NCBI RefSeq assembly: GCF_022179765.1
Contig: NZ_BPRE01000006.1
Coordinates: 124,001 to 188,000, forward strand
Origin: Methylorubrum suomiense
Lineage (GTDB): Bacteria; Pseudomonadota; Alphaproteobacteria; Rhizobiales; Beijerinckiaceae
Length of the DNA stretch: 64,000 nt
Reading direction: 5' to 3'
Each line of letters begins with the position of its first letter. Position 1 is the first letter of the stretch. A model generated the notes under the pieces. It saw nothing but the letters and a program-made list of their open reading frames with translations, did not search any database and was not told the DNA's origin. Shown here piece after piece: positions 34,598-43,379 of the stretch. The position numbers were made by a program, and so were the translations under genes.

Positions 34598-36250
34598 ATG
34601 GGCCGGATCGCGAAGTCGCTTCTCTCGGGCACGGCGCTGCTCGCCGTCGTCGCCCCCCCGGCGCGGGCCGCCGACCTACCGGTGAAGCAGGCGGTTCCGA
34701 TCGAGTATGTCCGCGTCTGCACCGCCTACGGCGCGGGCTTCTTCTATATTCCCGGCACCGATACCTGCCTGCGGGTCTCGGGCCGGGCCCGCTTCGAGGC
34801 GGGCTACATCCCGGTCCAGAACCGCAACAACAGCGGCGGTGACCTGTCGCAATATCGCGGGCTGATGCGCATGAACTTCGATGCGCGCACCCAGACCGGT
34901 TACGGTTCGCTCCGGGCCTTCCTGCGCGTGGAGGCGGCGAGCCGCACCGGCGTCTTCATGGCCTCGGGCACGCAGCAGCGCATCGGCAACGCGTTCCCGG
35001 CGGTCGGCCAGGATCAGCTCGGCCGGGTCCAGAACTTCATCGTCACCGACAAGGCTTTCGTCCAGTTCGCCGGGCTGACGGCGGGCCGCGCCTCCTCGTT
35101 CTTCGACTTCTACGCCCACGATTACGAGCTGATCGGCTCAACCGCCGGCTCCGACGTCCCCTCGACCAATCTCCTCGCCTTCACCAAGACCTTCGGCGAG
35201 GGCTGGTCCGCGACCCTGTCGATGGAAGATCCGAACTTTCGCAAGAACCCGTTCTACGCCGCCTCGTTCAGCGCCCCCGCGACGGGGCCCGGCCAGAGCG
35301 GCGTGAACAACGTCTTCAACACGGCCCCGAGCCCGGTGATCCTCGGCACCAATGCCGACGGCACCGCCAACACCGTCGTCTTCGTCGACACGGTCCAGCG
35401 CTCGCGCATGCCCGACTTCGTGGGCGCCCTGCGCTACGACGCGCCCTGGGGCTCGGCCCAGCTCTCGGCGGCGGTCAAGGACGTGAATATCGGCGGCTTC
35501 ATCGCCAATTCCGCCGTCTCGACCCTGACGCCGGTGGCGGGGGCCGCCGGGCCGGTCGGCCCGGGCACCGCCGCGGCACTGCTGGCAGCCCGCAACCTGC
35601 GCTCCGGCGCGCAGACGGAGTATGGCTGGGCGGTGCAGGGCGGCCTCAAGCTCAACATGCCGTGGATCGCCCCCGGCGACGGTCTCTACCTGCAGGGCGC
35701 CTACGGCGAGGGCGCGCTGATCTATACCGGCTTCTCGATCTTCACCGGCACCTATGCCAGCCAGCTCACCCCCGTGCAGGGCGCGCCGTTCGCGCACGTG
35801 CTCGCCGACGCGGTGGTCAACCCGCTCACCGGCCGGATCGATCTCTCGAAGAGCTTCACCGCCACCGCGTCCTTCCTCCATTACTGGACGCCCGAATGGC
35901 GCTCGGCCTTCTTCGGCAGCTACGGCGAGGTCAGCTTCCCGCGCGGCACCCGCGAAGCGTTCAGCCTCGTCAACAACCTCGTCGGAACCTCGGCCCCGCC
36001 GACCGGCGCGGGCTTCGCGGTGAGCCCGATCCTGCGGGACAATTATCAGATCATCGCCGGGACGAGCCTGATCTGGTCGCCGGTGAAGGACCTCGATATC
36101 GGCATCGAAGGCACCTACATCGGCACCGGTCCGCTGAGCGGCCGCATCACCGATTCGACCCGCCCCGTCACGGTGAACGGATTGCCGGCCTTCACCGAGA
36201 AGCGCTACGACACGACGCAGATCCGCATGCGGGTCCAGCGCGATTTCTGA
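34598..36250 (+). CDS. Outer membrane porin (rhizobial Porin_2 type)
   Basis: A 550-residue outer membrane beta-barrel precursor. The signal peptide (SLLSGTALLAVVAPPARA) is followed by ADLPVKQAVPIEYVRVC and GAGFFYIPGTDTCLRVSGR, the characteristic N-terminus of the alphaproteobacterial Omp2/RopA porins; alternating hydrophobic strands run to the C-terminal aromatic residue (RMRVQRDF, ending in Phe as barrels do). It should form a general diffusion channel. ATG 34598 sets the signal peptide at the N-terminus. Confidence 0.9.
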   Translation: MGRIAKSLLSGTALLAVVAPPARAADLPVKQAVPIEYVRVCTAYGAGFFYIPGTDTCLRVSGRARFEAGYIPVQNRNNSGGDLSQYRGLMRMNFDARTQTGYGSLRAFLRVEAASRTGVFMASGTQQRIGNAFPAVGQDQLGRVQNFIVTDKAFVQFAGLTAGRASSFFDFYAHDYELIGSTAGSDVPSTNLLAFTKTFGEGWSATLSMEDPNFRKNPFYAASFSAPATGPGQSGVNNVFNTAPSPVILGTNADGTANTVVFVDTVQRSRMPDFVGALRYDAPWGSAQLSAAVKDVNIGGFIANSAVSTLTPVAGAAGPVGPGTAAALLAARNLRSGAQTEYGWAVQGGLKLNMPWIAPGDGLYLQGAYGEGALIYTGFSIFTGTYASQLTPVQGAPFAHVLADAVVNPLTGRIDLSKSFTATASFLHYWTPEWRSAFFGSYGEVSFPRGTREAFSLVNNLVGTSAPPTGAGFAVSPILRDNYQIIAGTSLIWSPVKDLDIGIEGTYIGTGPLSGRITDSTRPVTVNGLPAFTEKRYDTTQIRMRVQRDF

Positions 36251-36313
36251 TCGGCCCGGTCGGCTCCGAAATGTCGGCCGCCCTCTCCAATCTCACACAT
36301 CTGTCGCCATCAA

Positions 36314-36430
36314 CCGTGGACGGCACACGCCTTGCCAAGGCACCGGCGCCGGTCGACGGATGACAAGTCCAGCGGCCGGCCTCACTATGGGTTTCATTGA
36401 TGACATCCGGCCGCCATCGGCCGTCCACGG
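36314..36430. repeat. 11-bp inverted repeats framing the leader of the ABC transporter operon
   Basis: CCGTGGACGGC (36314-36324) and GCCGTCCACGG (36420-36430) are exact inverse copies, 95 bases apart, between the porin and the solute-binding protein gene. The second copy ends 15 bases before the ATG. They could pair in the transcript or be two operator sites. Confidence 0.55.
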
Positions 36431-36445
36431 AAGAAGGTCCGCCGC

Positions 36446-37357
36446 ATGCGCCTGAGAGACGCGTTCCTCCTCGCCGCCGTTGCCGCCCTGGCCTCGGGCG
36501 CGCCCGCGCGGGGGCAGGAGCTGACCGGCACACTCAAGAAGGTGAAGGATGCGGGCGCGATCACCATCGGCTATCGCGATTCCTCGGTGCCCTTCTCCTA
36601 TCTCGACGGCAACCAGAAGCCGGTGGGTTACGCCTACGAGATCTGCCTCAAGGTCGCCGATGCGGTGAAGGCCCACCTGAAGCTCGACAAGATGGAGGTG
36701 AAGCTCAATCCCGTGACCTCGGCGACGCGCATTCCGCTGATCGCCAACGGCACGATCGACCTCGAATGCGGCTCGACCACCAACAACCCCGACCGGCAGA
36801 AGCAGGCCGCCTTCACCAACACCCACTTCCTCACCGCGACGCGGTTCGTCGCCAAGAAGGACAAGGGGCTCGACAAGACCGACGACCTGAAGGGCCGCAC
36901 CGTGGTCTCGACCTCGGGCACCACCAACATCCGCCAGATCAACGAGATCAACACCGCCCGCTCCCTCGGGATGAAGATCCTCCCGGCCAAGGACCACGCG
37001 GAGGCCTTCCTGATGGTCGAGACCGGGCGCGCCGACGCCTTCGTGATGGACGACGTGCTGCTCGCCTCGCTCGTGGCCGGCTCCAAGACGCCGGACGCCT
37101 ACACGATTTCCTCCGAGGCCCAGTCGAAGCCCGAGCCCTACGGCATCATGCTGCGCAAGGACGACGCCCCGTTCAAGGCCGTGGTCGATGAGGCGACCGC
37201 CGCGCTCTACAAGAGCCCGGAGGGCAAGGCGCTCTACGAGAAATGGTTCACCCAGGCGATCCCGCCGCGGGGCATCAACCTCAAGCTTCCGATGAGCGAA
37301 GCCATGCAGAAGGCCTTCGCCAACCCGAGCGACAGCCCGGACCCGGCCGCCTATTGA
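36446..37357 (+). CDS. gltI: Polar amino acid ABC transporter, substrate-binding protein (GltI-like)
   Basis: A 303-residue family 3 solute-binding protein with a signal peptide (LLAAVAALASGAPARG). The mature part contains GYRDSSVPFSYLDGNQKPVG and GSTTNNPDRQKQAAFTN, both seen in glutamate/aspartate-binding proteins, and a C-terminal EKWFTQAIPPRGINLKLPMS typical of GltI. It starts the operon with two permeases and an ATPase. Confidence 0.88.
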   Translation: MRLRDAFLLAAVAALASGAPARGQELTGTLKKVKDAGAITIGYRDSSVPFSYLDGNQKPVGYAYEICLKVADAVKAHLKLDKMEVKLNPVTSATRIPLIANGTIDLECGSTTNNPDRQKQAAFTNTHFLTATRFVAKKDKGLDKTDDLKGRTVVSTSGTTNIRQINEINTARSLGMKILPAKDHAEAFLMVETGRADAFVMDDVLLASLVAGSKTPDAYTISSEAQSKPEPYGIMLRKDDAPFKAVVDEATAALYKSPEGKALYEKWFTQAIPPRGINLKLPMSEAMQKAFANPSDSPDPAAY

Positions 37358-37383
37358 GGCGTCGGGCGGGGGGCTGAAGCGCG

Positions 37384-38106
37384 ATGAACTACACCTGGAA
37401 CTGGGGCATCTTCCTCGAGCCCTCGCCCGAGGGCGTCGGCACCTATGCCGACATGCTGCTCTCCGGCCTCGGCTGGACGGTGGCCACGGCGCTCTCGTCC
37501 TGGGTGATCGCCTTCACCCTCGGCTCGGTGATCGGCGTGCTGCGCACCCTGCCTTCCAAGGCGGCCAACGCCGTCGGCACGGCCTATGTCGAGCTGTTCC
37601 GCAACGTGCCGCTGCTGGTGCAGATGTTCCTGTGGTATTTCGTGCTGCCGGAAGTCCTGCCGGTCGGCCTCGGCACGGCGGTCAAGCAAATGCCCGACGC
37701 GCCGTTCTACACGGCGGTCCTGTGCCTCGGCTTCTTCACCGCCTCGCGGGTGGCCGAACAGGTGCGGGCGGGCATCCAGTCGCTGCCACGGGGGCAGCGC
37801 ATGGCGGGCACGGCGCTCGGCTTCACCACGGCGCAGACCTATCGCCACGTGCTTCTGCCCAATGCCTACCGCATCATCCTGCCCCCGCTCACCTCCGAAT
37901 TCCTGAACAATCTCAAGAACACCTCGGTGGCGCTCACCATCGGCCTCCTCGAACTGACGGCCCGCGCCCGCTCGATGCAGGAATTCTCGTTCCAGGTGTT
38001 CGAGGCCTTCACCGCCGCCACGATCCTCTACGTGCTGATCAACCTCGTGGTGATCCTGGGCGCGACCCTCTTGGAGCGGTTCGTCGCCGTGCCGGGGGGG
38101 CGGTAG
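37384..38106 (+). CDS. gltJ: Polar amino acid ABC transporter permease 1 (GltJ-like)
   Basis: A 240-residue inner membrane permease with about five helices. The EAA loop that docks the ATPase is visible as EQVRAGIQSLPRGQRMAGTA, followed by LGFTTAQTYRHVLLPNA. The N-terminal YTWNWGIFLEPSPEG is typical of GltJ. The next gene starts on the base after its stop. Confidence 0.88.
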   Translation: MNYTWNWGIFLEPSPEGVGTYADMLLSGLGWTVATALSSWVIAFTLGSVIGVLRTLPSKAANAVGTAYVELFRNVPLLVQMFLWYFVLPEVLPVGLGTAVKQMPDAPFYTAVLCLGFFTASRVAEQVRAGIQSLPRGQRMAGTALGFTTAQTYRHVLLPNAYRIILPPLTSEFLNNLKNTSVALTIGLLELTARARSMQEFSFQVFEAFTAATILYVLINLVVILGATLLERFVAVPGGR

Positions 38107-38799
38107 ATGTTCGCGAATTTCGACTTCTCGGTCATCGCCGCGTCGCTGCCCTACCTATTCGGACAGGGTATGGTGTTCACCGTGACCCTGACGGCGCTGG
38201 CGGCAAGCGGCGGCATCGTGTTCGGCACCGCGCTCGCGATGATGCGCCTGTCGGGCATTCCCGGCGTCACGCATGCGGCCAAGCTCTATGTCGAGCTGAT
38301 GCGCTCGCTGCCGCTGGTGCTCGTCATCTTCTGGTTCTACTTCCTCGTGCCCTATATCGGCGCCTGGGTGACGGGCTCCACCACGCCGATCCAGGTCGGT
38401 GCCTTCGCCTCCGCGCTCGTCACCTTCACGCTGTTCGAGGCAGCCTATTTCGCCGAGATCATGCGGGCGGGCATCCAATCGATTTCCAAGGGGCAGACCG
38501 CCGCGGCGTCCGCGCTCGGCATGAGCTACTGGCAGACGATGCGGCTGGTGGTGCTGCCGCAGGCACTGCGCAACATGCTGCCGCTGCTGCTGACCCAGAC
38601 CATCGTGCTGTTCCAGGACACCTCGCTCGTCTACGTCCTCTCGCTGACCGACTTCCTGGGCGCGGCGTCGAAGGTCGCGCAGCGCGACGGGCGCCTCGTC
38701 GAGATGTACCTGTTCGCGGCCGTCGTCTACTTCGCCGTCTGCTTCACGGCTTCGCTCCTGGTGCGCCGCCTGCAGGCCCGCGTCGCCATCATCCGCTGA
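38107..38799 (+). CDS. gltK: Polar amino acid ABC transporter permease 2 (GltK-like)
   Basis: A 230-residue permease with the EAA loop [20 protein letters not shown] followed by [18 protein letters not shown]. It starts with ATG immediately after the gltJ stop, so the two are coupled. With GltJ it would form the membrane channel for glutamate, aspartate or a related polar solute. Confidence 0.88.
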   Translation: MFANFDFSVIAASLPYLFGQGMVFTVTLTALAASGGIVFGTALAMMRLSGIPGVTHAAKLYVELMRSLPLVLVIFWFYFLVPYIGAWVTGSTTPIQVGAFASALVTFTLFEAAYFAEIMRAGIQSISKGQTAAASALGMSYWQTMRLVVLPQALRNMLPLLLTQTIVLFQDTSLVYVLSLTDFLGAASKVAQRDGRLVEMYLFAAVVYFAVCFTASLLVRRLQARVAIIR

Positions 38800-38812
38800 G
38801 GTGAGTGCAACG

Positions 38813-39673
38813 ATGACCTCGACTTCGATGCCGGCACCCACGACCGGAACACAGGCGGCCTCCGCGAGCGAGGCGCCCGCCGATGAGGGCCTGCGCGCCG
38901 GTCCGCTCGTGACACCTCCGCCCGCCACCGCGACCGGTCAGCCGATGATCGCCATCGACCGGGTGTCGAAATGGTACGGCGAGTTCCGCGTGCTCACCGA
39001 CTGCTCCACGAGCGTGGCCCGCGGCGAGGTGGTGGTGGTCTGCGGACCTTCGGGCTCGGGCAAGTCGACGCTGATCAAGTGCGTGAACGCCCTGGAGCCG
39101 TTTCAGGAGGGACAGATCACCGTCGACGGCACCCGGGTGAAGGAGCGGGGCACCAACCTGCCGAAGCTGCGCGCGCGGGTCGGCATGGTGTTCCAGCATT
39201 TCGAGCTGTTCCCGCACCTGTCGATCACCGACAATCTCACCATCGCTCAGCGCAAGGTGCTCGGGCGGCCCGGCGCGGAGGCGAGGAAGCGCGGCCTCGA
39301 CCTGCTCGACCGCGTCGGCCTGTCCGCCCATGCGCAGAAATATCCGGGCCAGCTGTCGGGCGGGCAGCAGCAGCGGGTGGCGATTGCCCGGGCGCTCGCC
39401 ATGAATCCGGTGGTGATGCTGTTCGACGAGCCGACCTCGGCGCTCGACCCCGAGATGGTCGGCGAGGTGCTCGACGTGATGGTGGAACTCGCCCGCGACG
39501 GCATGACCATGATGGTCGTCACCCACGAGATGGGATTTGCCCGCAAGGTCGCCGACCGGGTCATCTTCATGGATCGCGGCGAGATCGTCGAGGACGCCAC
39601 CAAGGATGCCTTCTTCGGCCAACCGCGGAGCGAGCGGGCCCAGCAATTCCTGTCGAAGATCCTCGCCCACTGA
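38813..39673 (+). CDS. gltL: Polar amino acid ABC transporter ATPase (GltL-like)
   Basis: A 286-residue ABC ATPase with Walker [10 protein letters not shown], the signature LSGGQQQR and Walker [13 protein letters not shown]. The core domain starts at about residue 45 ([17 protein letters not shown]); the preceding 44 residues are Ser/Thr/Pro/Ala-rich and not found in typical GltL. ATG 38813 is chosen for its GAGGTG sequence eight to ten bases upstream; ATG 38945 would give a protein of standard length. Confidence 0.9.
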   Translation: MTSTSMPAPTTGTQAASASEAPADEGLRAGPLVTPPPATATGQPMIAIDRVSKWYGEFRVLTDCSTSVARGEVVVVCGPSGSGKSTLIKCVNALEPFQEGQITVDGTRVKERGTNLPKLRARVGMVFQHFELFPHLSITDNLTIAQRKVLGRPGAEARKRGLDLLDRVGLSAHAQKYPGQLSGGQQQRVAIARALAMNPVVMLFDEPTSALDPEMVGEVLDVMVELARDGMTMMVVTHEMGFARKVADRVIFMDRGEIVEDATKDAFFGQPRSERAQQFLSKILAH

Positions 39674-39844
39674 GAGCGGTGCGACCGGGGCGCCCCTCGC
39701 CATCGCAAACTCGATTGCATACAACATTCATAAATATTCCGTCCGATACCGTACCAATCCTTCCGATATGCGTTCATTTTGGGCGCATGCGGCGCCGATC
39801 GAAGGAAGCCGGCGCCGAACATTCGTTAAGAAGTTTTCAGACCG

Positions 39845-40075
39845 ATGCCGCGCTTCTTTTTCGATATCCACGATGGTGCGGACCTGCGCGACGAGGTGGG
39901 CCGTGAGATCAGTGAGCCCCTCGCGCTGCGCCGCGAGGCGTTGCGGGTGATGACCACGCTGATGGCGGCAGAGGCCGAGGACAGCCAGGATTGCGCGTTG
40001 ACGCTCAGCGTGCGCAACGAGAACGGCGATTGCGTCATGACGATTCGCCTGGTGTGCCAGATCGATGATCGGTGA
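39845..40075 (+). CDS. Small DUF6894-like protein
   Basis: A 76-residue soluble protein beginning MPRFFFDIHDGADLRDEVGR, the recognisable start of a small-protein family common in multiple paralogues in Methylobacterium and other Rhizobiales (DUF6894). It is acidic, with a central helix (ALRREALRVMTTLMAAEAED). Function unknown. Preceded by AT-richer DNA that may hold its own promoter. Confidence 0.7.
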   Translation: MPRFFFDIHDGADLRDEVGREISEPLALRREALRVMTTLMAAEAEDSQDCALTLSVRNENGDCVMTIRLVCQIDDR

Positions 40076-40149
40076 GGGATGGCCTTCCGCTCGGATGCTG
40101 CAGCCCGGGGCCACCGCCGCCGTAACCTGAGGGGGCCCGGCCCGATGCC

Positions 40150-40773
40150 TCAGGATGACCGGGCGGGCGCATCGCGTCCCGGCCCGCCGACGGTGGAACG
40201 ATCAAGGGGTGGTCCGGCGTCCAGCGCGCAAGCGGCGCGCTCCAGCGCGCCGAACAATTCTTCGGCCTGCGCGCCGCCGAGATCGTGAAAGCCCAGTGTG
40301 CGGCCCATGACGAGGCCGAGAATCGCGAAGAACAGCATCGCGCCCGCGCCCGGCGGCTCCGCGTCCGCCAGCCGCTCCAACCGCTCCGCGACGAAGGCGC
40401 GGTAGCCCGCGAGCGCTTCCGGATTCTCGGCCGCGGCGATCAGGAGGGCGCGTGAGAAATCGTCGTCCTCGCAATAGGCCTCGCGCAGATGCGCCACCAT
40501 GGCGAGCGCCAGTCCGGACGGCCCCGGCTGCGACAGCGCCTCGCAGGCGGCGATGCCCTCGCGCAGCTCGGCGAGCTTGCGGGCGACGAGGGCCAGGATC
40601 AGTGCGTCCTTCGAGGCGTAATGGTGCAGCACGCCGCCCTTGCTGAGCCCCGCCTGGGCCGCCACGGCGTCGATGGTGAGCGCCCGCCCGCCGCCCCGGC
40701 GCAGAACCGCGCCGGCCGCGTCGAGGATCGTCTCCGCCCGGTCGTCGCGGCGACTGCGCGTCCTCTCCCCCAT
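40150..40773 (-). CDS. TetR-family repressor of the RND efflux operon
   Basis: A 207-residue TetR protein: the N-terminal HTH is clear (ILDAAGAVLRRGGGRALTID, then AAQAGLSKGGVLHHYASKDA, residues about 15-60), and the C-terminal ligand-binding domain is helical. It is divergent from a gene for a membrane fusion protein, the usual layout for local repression of an efflux pump. A good operator candidate lies between them (40846-40859). Confidence 0.88.
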   Translation of the reverse strand: MGERTRSRRDDRAETILDAAGAVLRRGGGRALTIDAVAAQAGLSKGGVLHHYASKDALILALVARKLAELREGIAACEALSQPGPSGLALAMVAHLREAYCEDDDFSRALLIAAAENPEALAGYRAFVAERLERLADAEPPGAGAMLFFAILGLVMGRTLGFHDLGGAQAEELFGALERAACALDAGPPLDRSTVGGPGRDAPARSS

Positions 40774-40845
40774 CGCTCCCTCGAACCCATGTCTCGGAGC
40801 ATCGCCCCCGCATGCTGGCGATCGCCGGCTCGATGCTCAATAAAA

Positions 40846-40859
40846 ACCGTCTGGACGGT
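40846..40859. promoter_or_regulatory. Candidate TetR operator
   Basis: ACCGTC-TG-GACGGT is a perfect inverted repeat in the divergent tetR/efflux intergenic region. An additional CGGT half site follows directly. Motifs of this ACCG...CGGT type occur upstream of many RND operons controlled by TetR proteins. Confidence 0.65.
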
Positions 40860-40952
40860 CGGTAAGATACACGGTAAGCCTGCGCCGCGATAGCGTCCTG
40901 TCCCGCCCGTCCCCGCGACGCCGCCGGGACCGGCGCTCGGAAGGCTCTGCCG

Positions 40953-42101
40953 ATGTCTCCTAACGCATCTCTTCTGGTTTCCGTTCGACGCGCGCTTCCG
41001 GTCCTCGTCCTCCTGCTTGCATCGCCGGAAGCGCATGCCGTGGGGGAGGCTCGGGAAACGGGTGCGAGCGAGGATCCGACCGTGGCCCTGGTCCGGATCG
41101 TGTCGGCGCAGAAGAGCCAAGTCGCGACCGACGTGGCCCTGACCGGCGACATCCAGGCTCAGGCCCAGACCAACGTCGCGTTCCGGACCAACGGCAAGGT
41201 CTCCGAGCGGCGGGTGGAGGTCGGCGACCATGTCGCCGCCGATCAGGTGCTCGCCGTGCTGGAGCCGCTGGTGCAGCGGGCCAATCTCGACAATGCCCGC
41301 GCCGCCCTGGTCTCGGCGGAGGCGCAGCTGACCCAGGCCCGGGTGACCTTCGACCGCCAGAAGCAACTCCTGGCCGGCGGCTACACCACCCGGCCGAGCT
41401 ACGACAATGCCGAGCAGCAGCTGCGCACGAGCCAGGCCGCGGTCGATTCGGCCAAGGCCGCCCTCGGCACGGCGGAGGAGCAGCTCTCGTATATGGAGCT
41501 GCGCGCGGGCGTCGCCGGCATCGTGCTGAGCCGCACCTTCGAGGTCGGGCAGGTGGTGCAGGCCGGGCAGGCCGTGATGGTGCTGGCCCAGGACGGACCG
41601 CGCGACGCGGTGTTCAACGTCTATGAGGCGCTCACTGCCCACCCGCCGGACGAGAAGGCGATCGAGGTCATCCTACAATCGGATCCGACGGTGACCGCGA
41701 TCGGGCGGGTGCGGGAGATCTCGCCGACCGTCGATCCGCAGAGCGGCACGGTGCGGGTCAAGATGGGCCTCGTGTCCACGCCCCCGGCGATGACCCTCGG
41801 CGCCGTGGTGATCGGGCGCGGGCGCTTCGCCGCGCGCGACGCCGTGGTGCTGCCCTGGTCGGCCCTCTACCGCTTCGACAACCGGCCCGCGGTCTGGATC
41901 TACGATCCGGCCACGGCGGCGGTCTCGGTGCGCCCGGTGGAGATCGAGCGCTACGGCGGCGCCGATATCGTGCTCAAGACCGGCGTCGAGCCGGGCGAAT
42001 CGGTGGTGGTCGCCGGGATCCAATTCCTGCGCCCCGGCCAGCGCGTCGCGGTGGCGCCACCGGCGACCGCGGCCTCTGCCGGCGGGGAGGGCGGACGATG
42101 A
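40953..42101 (+). CDS. RND efflux periplasmic adaptor protein 1
   Basis: A 382-residue membrane fusion protein with a signal peptide (LPVLVLLLASPEAHA). The lipoyl half-motifs (NVAFRTNGKVSERRVEVGDH and the partner MELRAGVAGIVLSRTFEVGQ) flank an alpha hairpin (residues about 105-170), then a beta barrel. It would bridge the RND pump and an outer membrane channel. The stop overlaps the next adaptor gene (ATGA). Confidence 0.88.
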   Translation: MSPNASLLVSVRRALPVLVLLLASPEAHAVGEARETGASEDPTVALVRIVSAQKSQVATDVALTGDIQAQAQTNVAFRTNGKVSERRVEVGDHVAADQVLAVLEPLVQRANLDNARAALVSAEAQLTQARVTFDRQKQLLAGGYTTRPSYDNAEQQLRTSQAAVDSAKAALGTAEEQLSYMELRAGVAGIVLSRTFEVGQVVQAGQAVMVLAQDGPRDAVFNVYEALTAHPPDEKAIEVILQSDPTVTAIGRVREISPTVDPQSGTVRVKMGLVSTPPAMTLGAVVIGRGRFAARDAVVLPWSALYRFDNRPAVWIYDPATAAVSVRPVEIERYGGADIVLKTGVEPGESVVVAGIQFLRPGQRVAVAPPATAASAGGEGGR

Positions 42102-43276
42102 CGCGCGGGCCTCTCTTCCCAACATCGTCGGCGGCGATCATGCCCCCCGTCCCGAGGCCGCGTGCGAGCGTCGAACTGTCACGCGGAACGGCGCGCTTCG
42201 CCTCGCTCGCCCTTCTGCCTCTCGCCCTCGCCGCCTGCCAGCCCTCGCAGGAGGAGCCCGGCCCGCCGCCGGTGCGGCCGGTGCTGACGGCCCTCGCCGA
42301 ACCCACCGAGAGCGTTCTCTTCGGGCCCTTCGCCGGCACGGTGGAGCCGCGCTACCAATCGCAGCTCGGCTTCCAGATCGGCGGGCGGGTAGTGGCGCGC
42401 GACGTGACCGTCGGGGACGTGGTGAAGAAGGGGCAGCGCTTGGCCGCCCTCGACCCGATCGTCTCGCGCTTCGACCTGACGCGGGCGGAGGCCGAACTCG
42501 CCGATGCCCAGGCCCAGTCCGAGAACGCCGCCGCCACCGAGGCCCGTACCCGACGCCTGACGGAGGGCGGCAACGTCACCCAGGCGCAGCTCGACGCGGC
42601 CGTGGCCCGGCGCGACACGGCCCAGGCGCGCTTGGCCCAGGCCAGCGCCAGCCTCCAGAAGGCCCGCGACCAGATCGGCTATACCGAGCTGCACGCGGAT
42701 TTCGACGGCGTCGTCACGCAGCGCCTCGCCGAGATCGGCCAAGTCGTGAGCCCGGGGCAGGGGATCGTCACCCTGGCCCGCCCCGAGACCCGCGAGGCCG
42801 TGGTCGATATTCCCGAAACGCTGGTCGGGGCCATGCCGCAGGACGGCGTGTTCACGGTCGCGCTTCAATCCGCACCGGAGGTGACCGCCCGCGGCCGGGT
42901 GCGCGAGATCGCGCCCTTCGCCGATACCGGAACCCGCACCCGGCGCATCCGCATGACGCTGGAACATCCGGGCCCGGCCTTCCGGCTCGGCGCCACCATC
43001 ACGGTGTCCCTGATCCGCCCGACCGCCCGCCGCTTCCTCCTGCCCGCCACCGCGCTCTTGGACGCCGATGGGCGCCGCTCGGTCTGGATCGTGTCGGAGG
43101 CGGCGGGCGGCCAGCGGCAGGTGACGCGCCGCGACGTGACGCTCGCCGCCGAGCCCGATGGAGGGCCCCGCATCGCCGTGGGCGGCGGACTGCAACCCGG
43201 CGAGCGGATCGTCGTCGCCGGCGTCCGCTCCCTGAGCGACGGGCAATCCGTCCGCCTGCCCGACGAACCGCGCTAG
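42098..43276 (+). CDS. RND efflux periplasmic adaptor protein 2 (lipoprotein-like)
   Basis: A 392-residue adaptor whose export signal contains a likely lipobox (LALAACQPSQ, Cys near residue 47 of the reading used). It has the same lipoyl/hairpin/barrel layout: QLGFQIGGRVVARDVTVGD, a coiled hairpin, then ELHADFDGVVTQRLAEIGQV. The first 30 residues before the signal look unusual, so a start further downstream is possible. The presence of two different adaptors before one pump suggests a heteromeric adaptor ring. Confidence 0.85.
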   Translation: MTRGPLFPTSSAAIMPPVPRPRASVELSRGTARFASLALLPLALAACQPSQEEPGPPPVRPVLTALAEPTESVLFGPFAGTVEPRYQSQLGFQIGGRVVARDVTVGDVVKKGQRLAALDPIVSRFDLTRAEAELADAQAQSENAAATEARTRRLTEGGNVTQAQLDAAVARRDTAQARLAQASASLQKARDQIGYTELHADFDGVVTQRLAEIGQVVSPGQGIVTLARPETREAVVDIPETLVGAMPQDGVFTVALQSAPEVTARGRVREIAPFADTGTRTRRIRMTLEHPGPAFRLGATITVSLIRPTARRFLLPATALLDADGRRSVWIVSEAAGGQRQVTRRDVTLAAEPDGGPRIAVGGGLQPGERIVVAGVRSLSDGQSVRLPDEPR

Positions 43277-43379
43277 GGGCGGCCCAGCCCCTTAGGCCCC
43301 TTGCCAGGCGGCTCTGTTCGACGAACCGGCCCCCGCCGCGTCGGACGGCACGCCCGCTGGCGGAAGAAGGCTCTTTGCC

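Noticed and set aside
36446..39673. The ABC transporter as a dedicated malonate importer
   Set aside because: The binding protein and permeases have glutamate/aspartate-type signatures; proximity to mdc genes alone is not enough.
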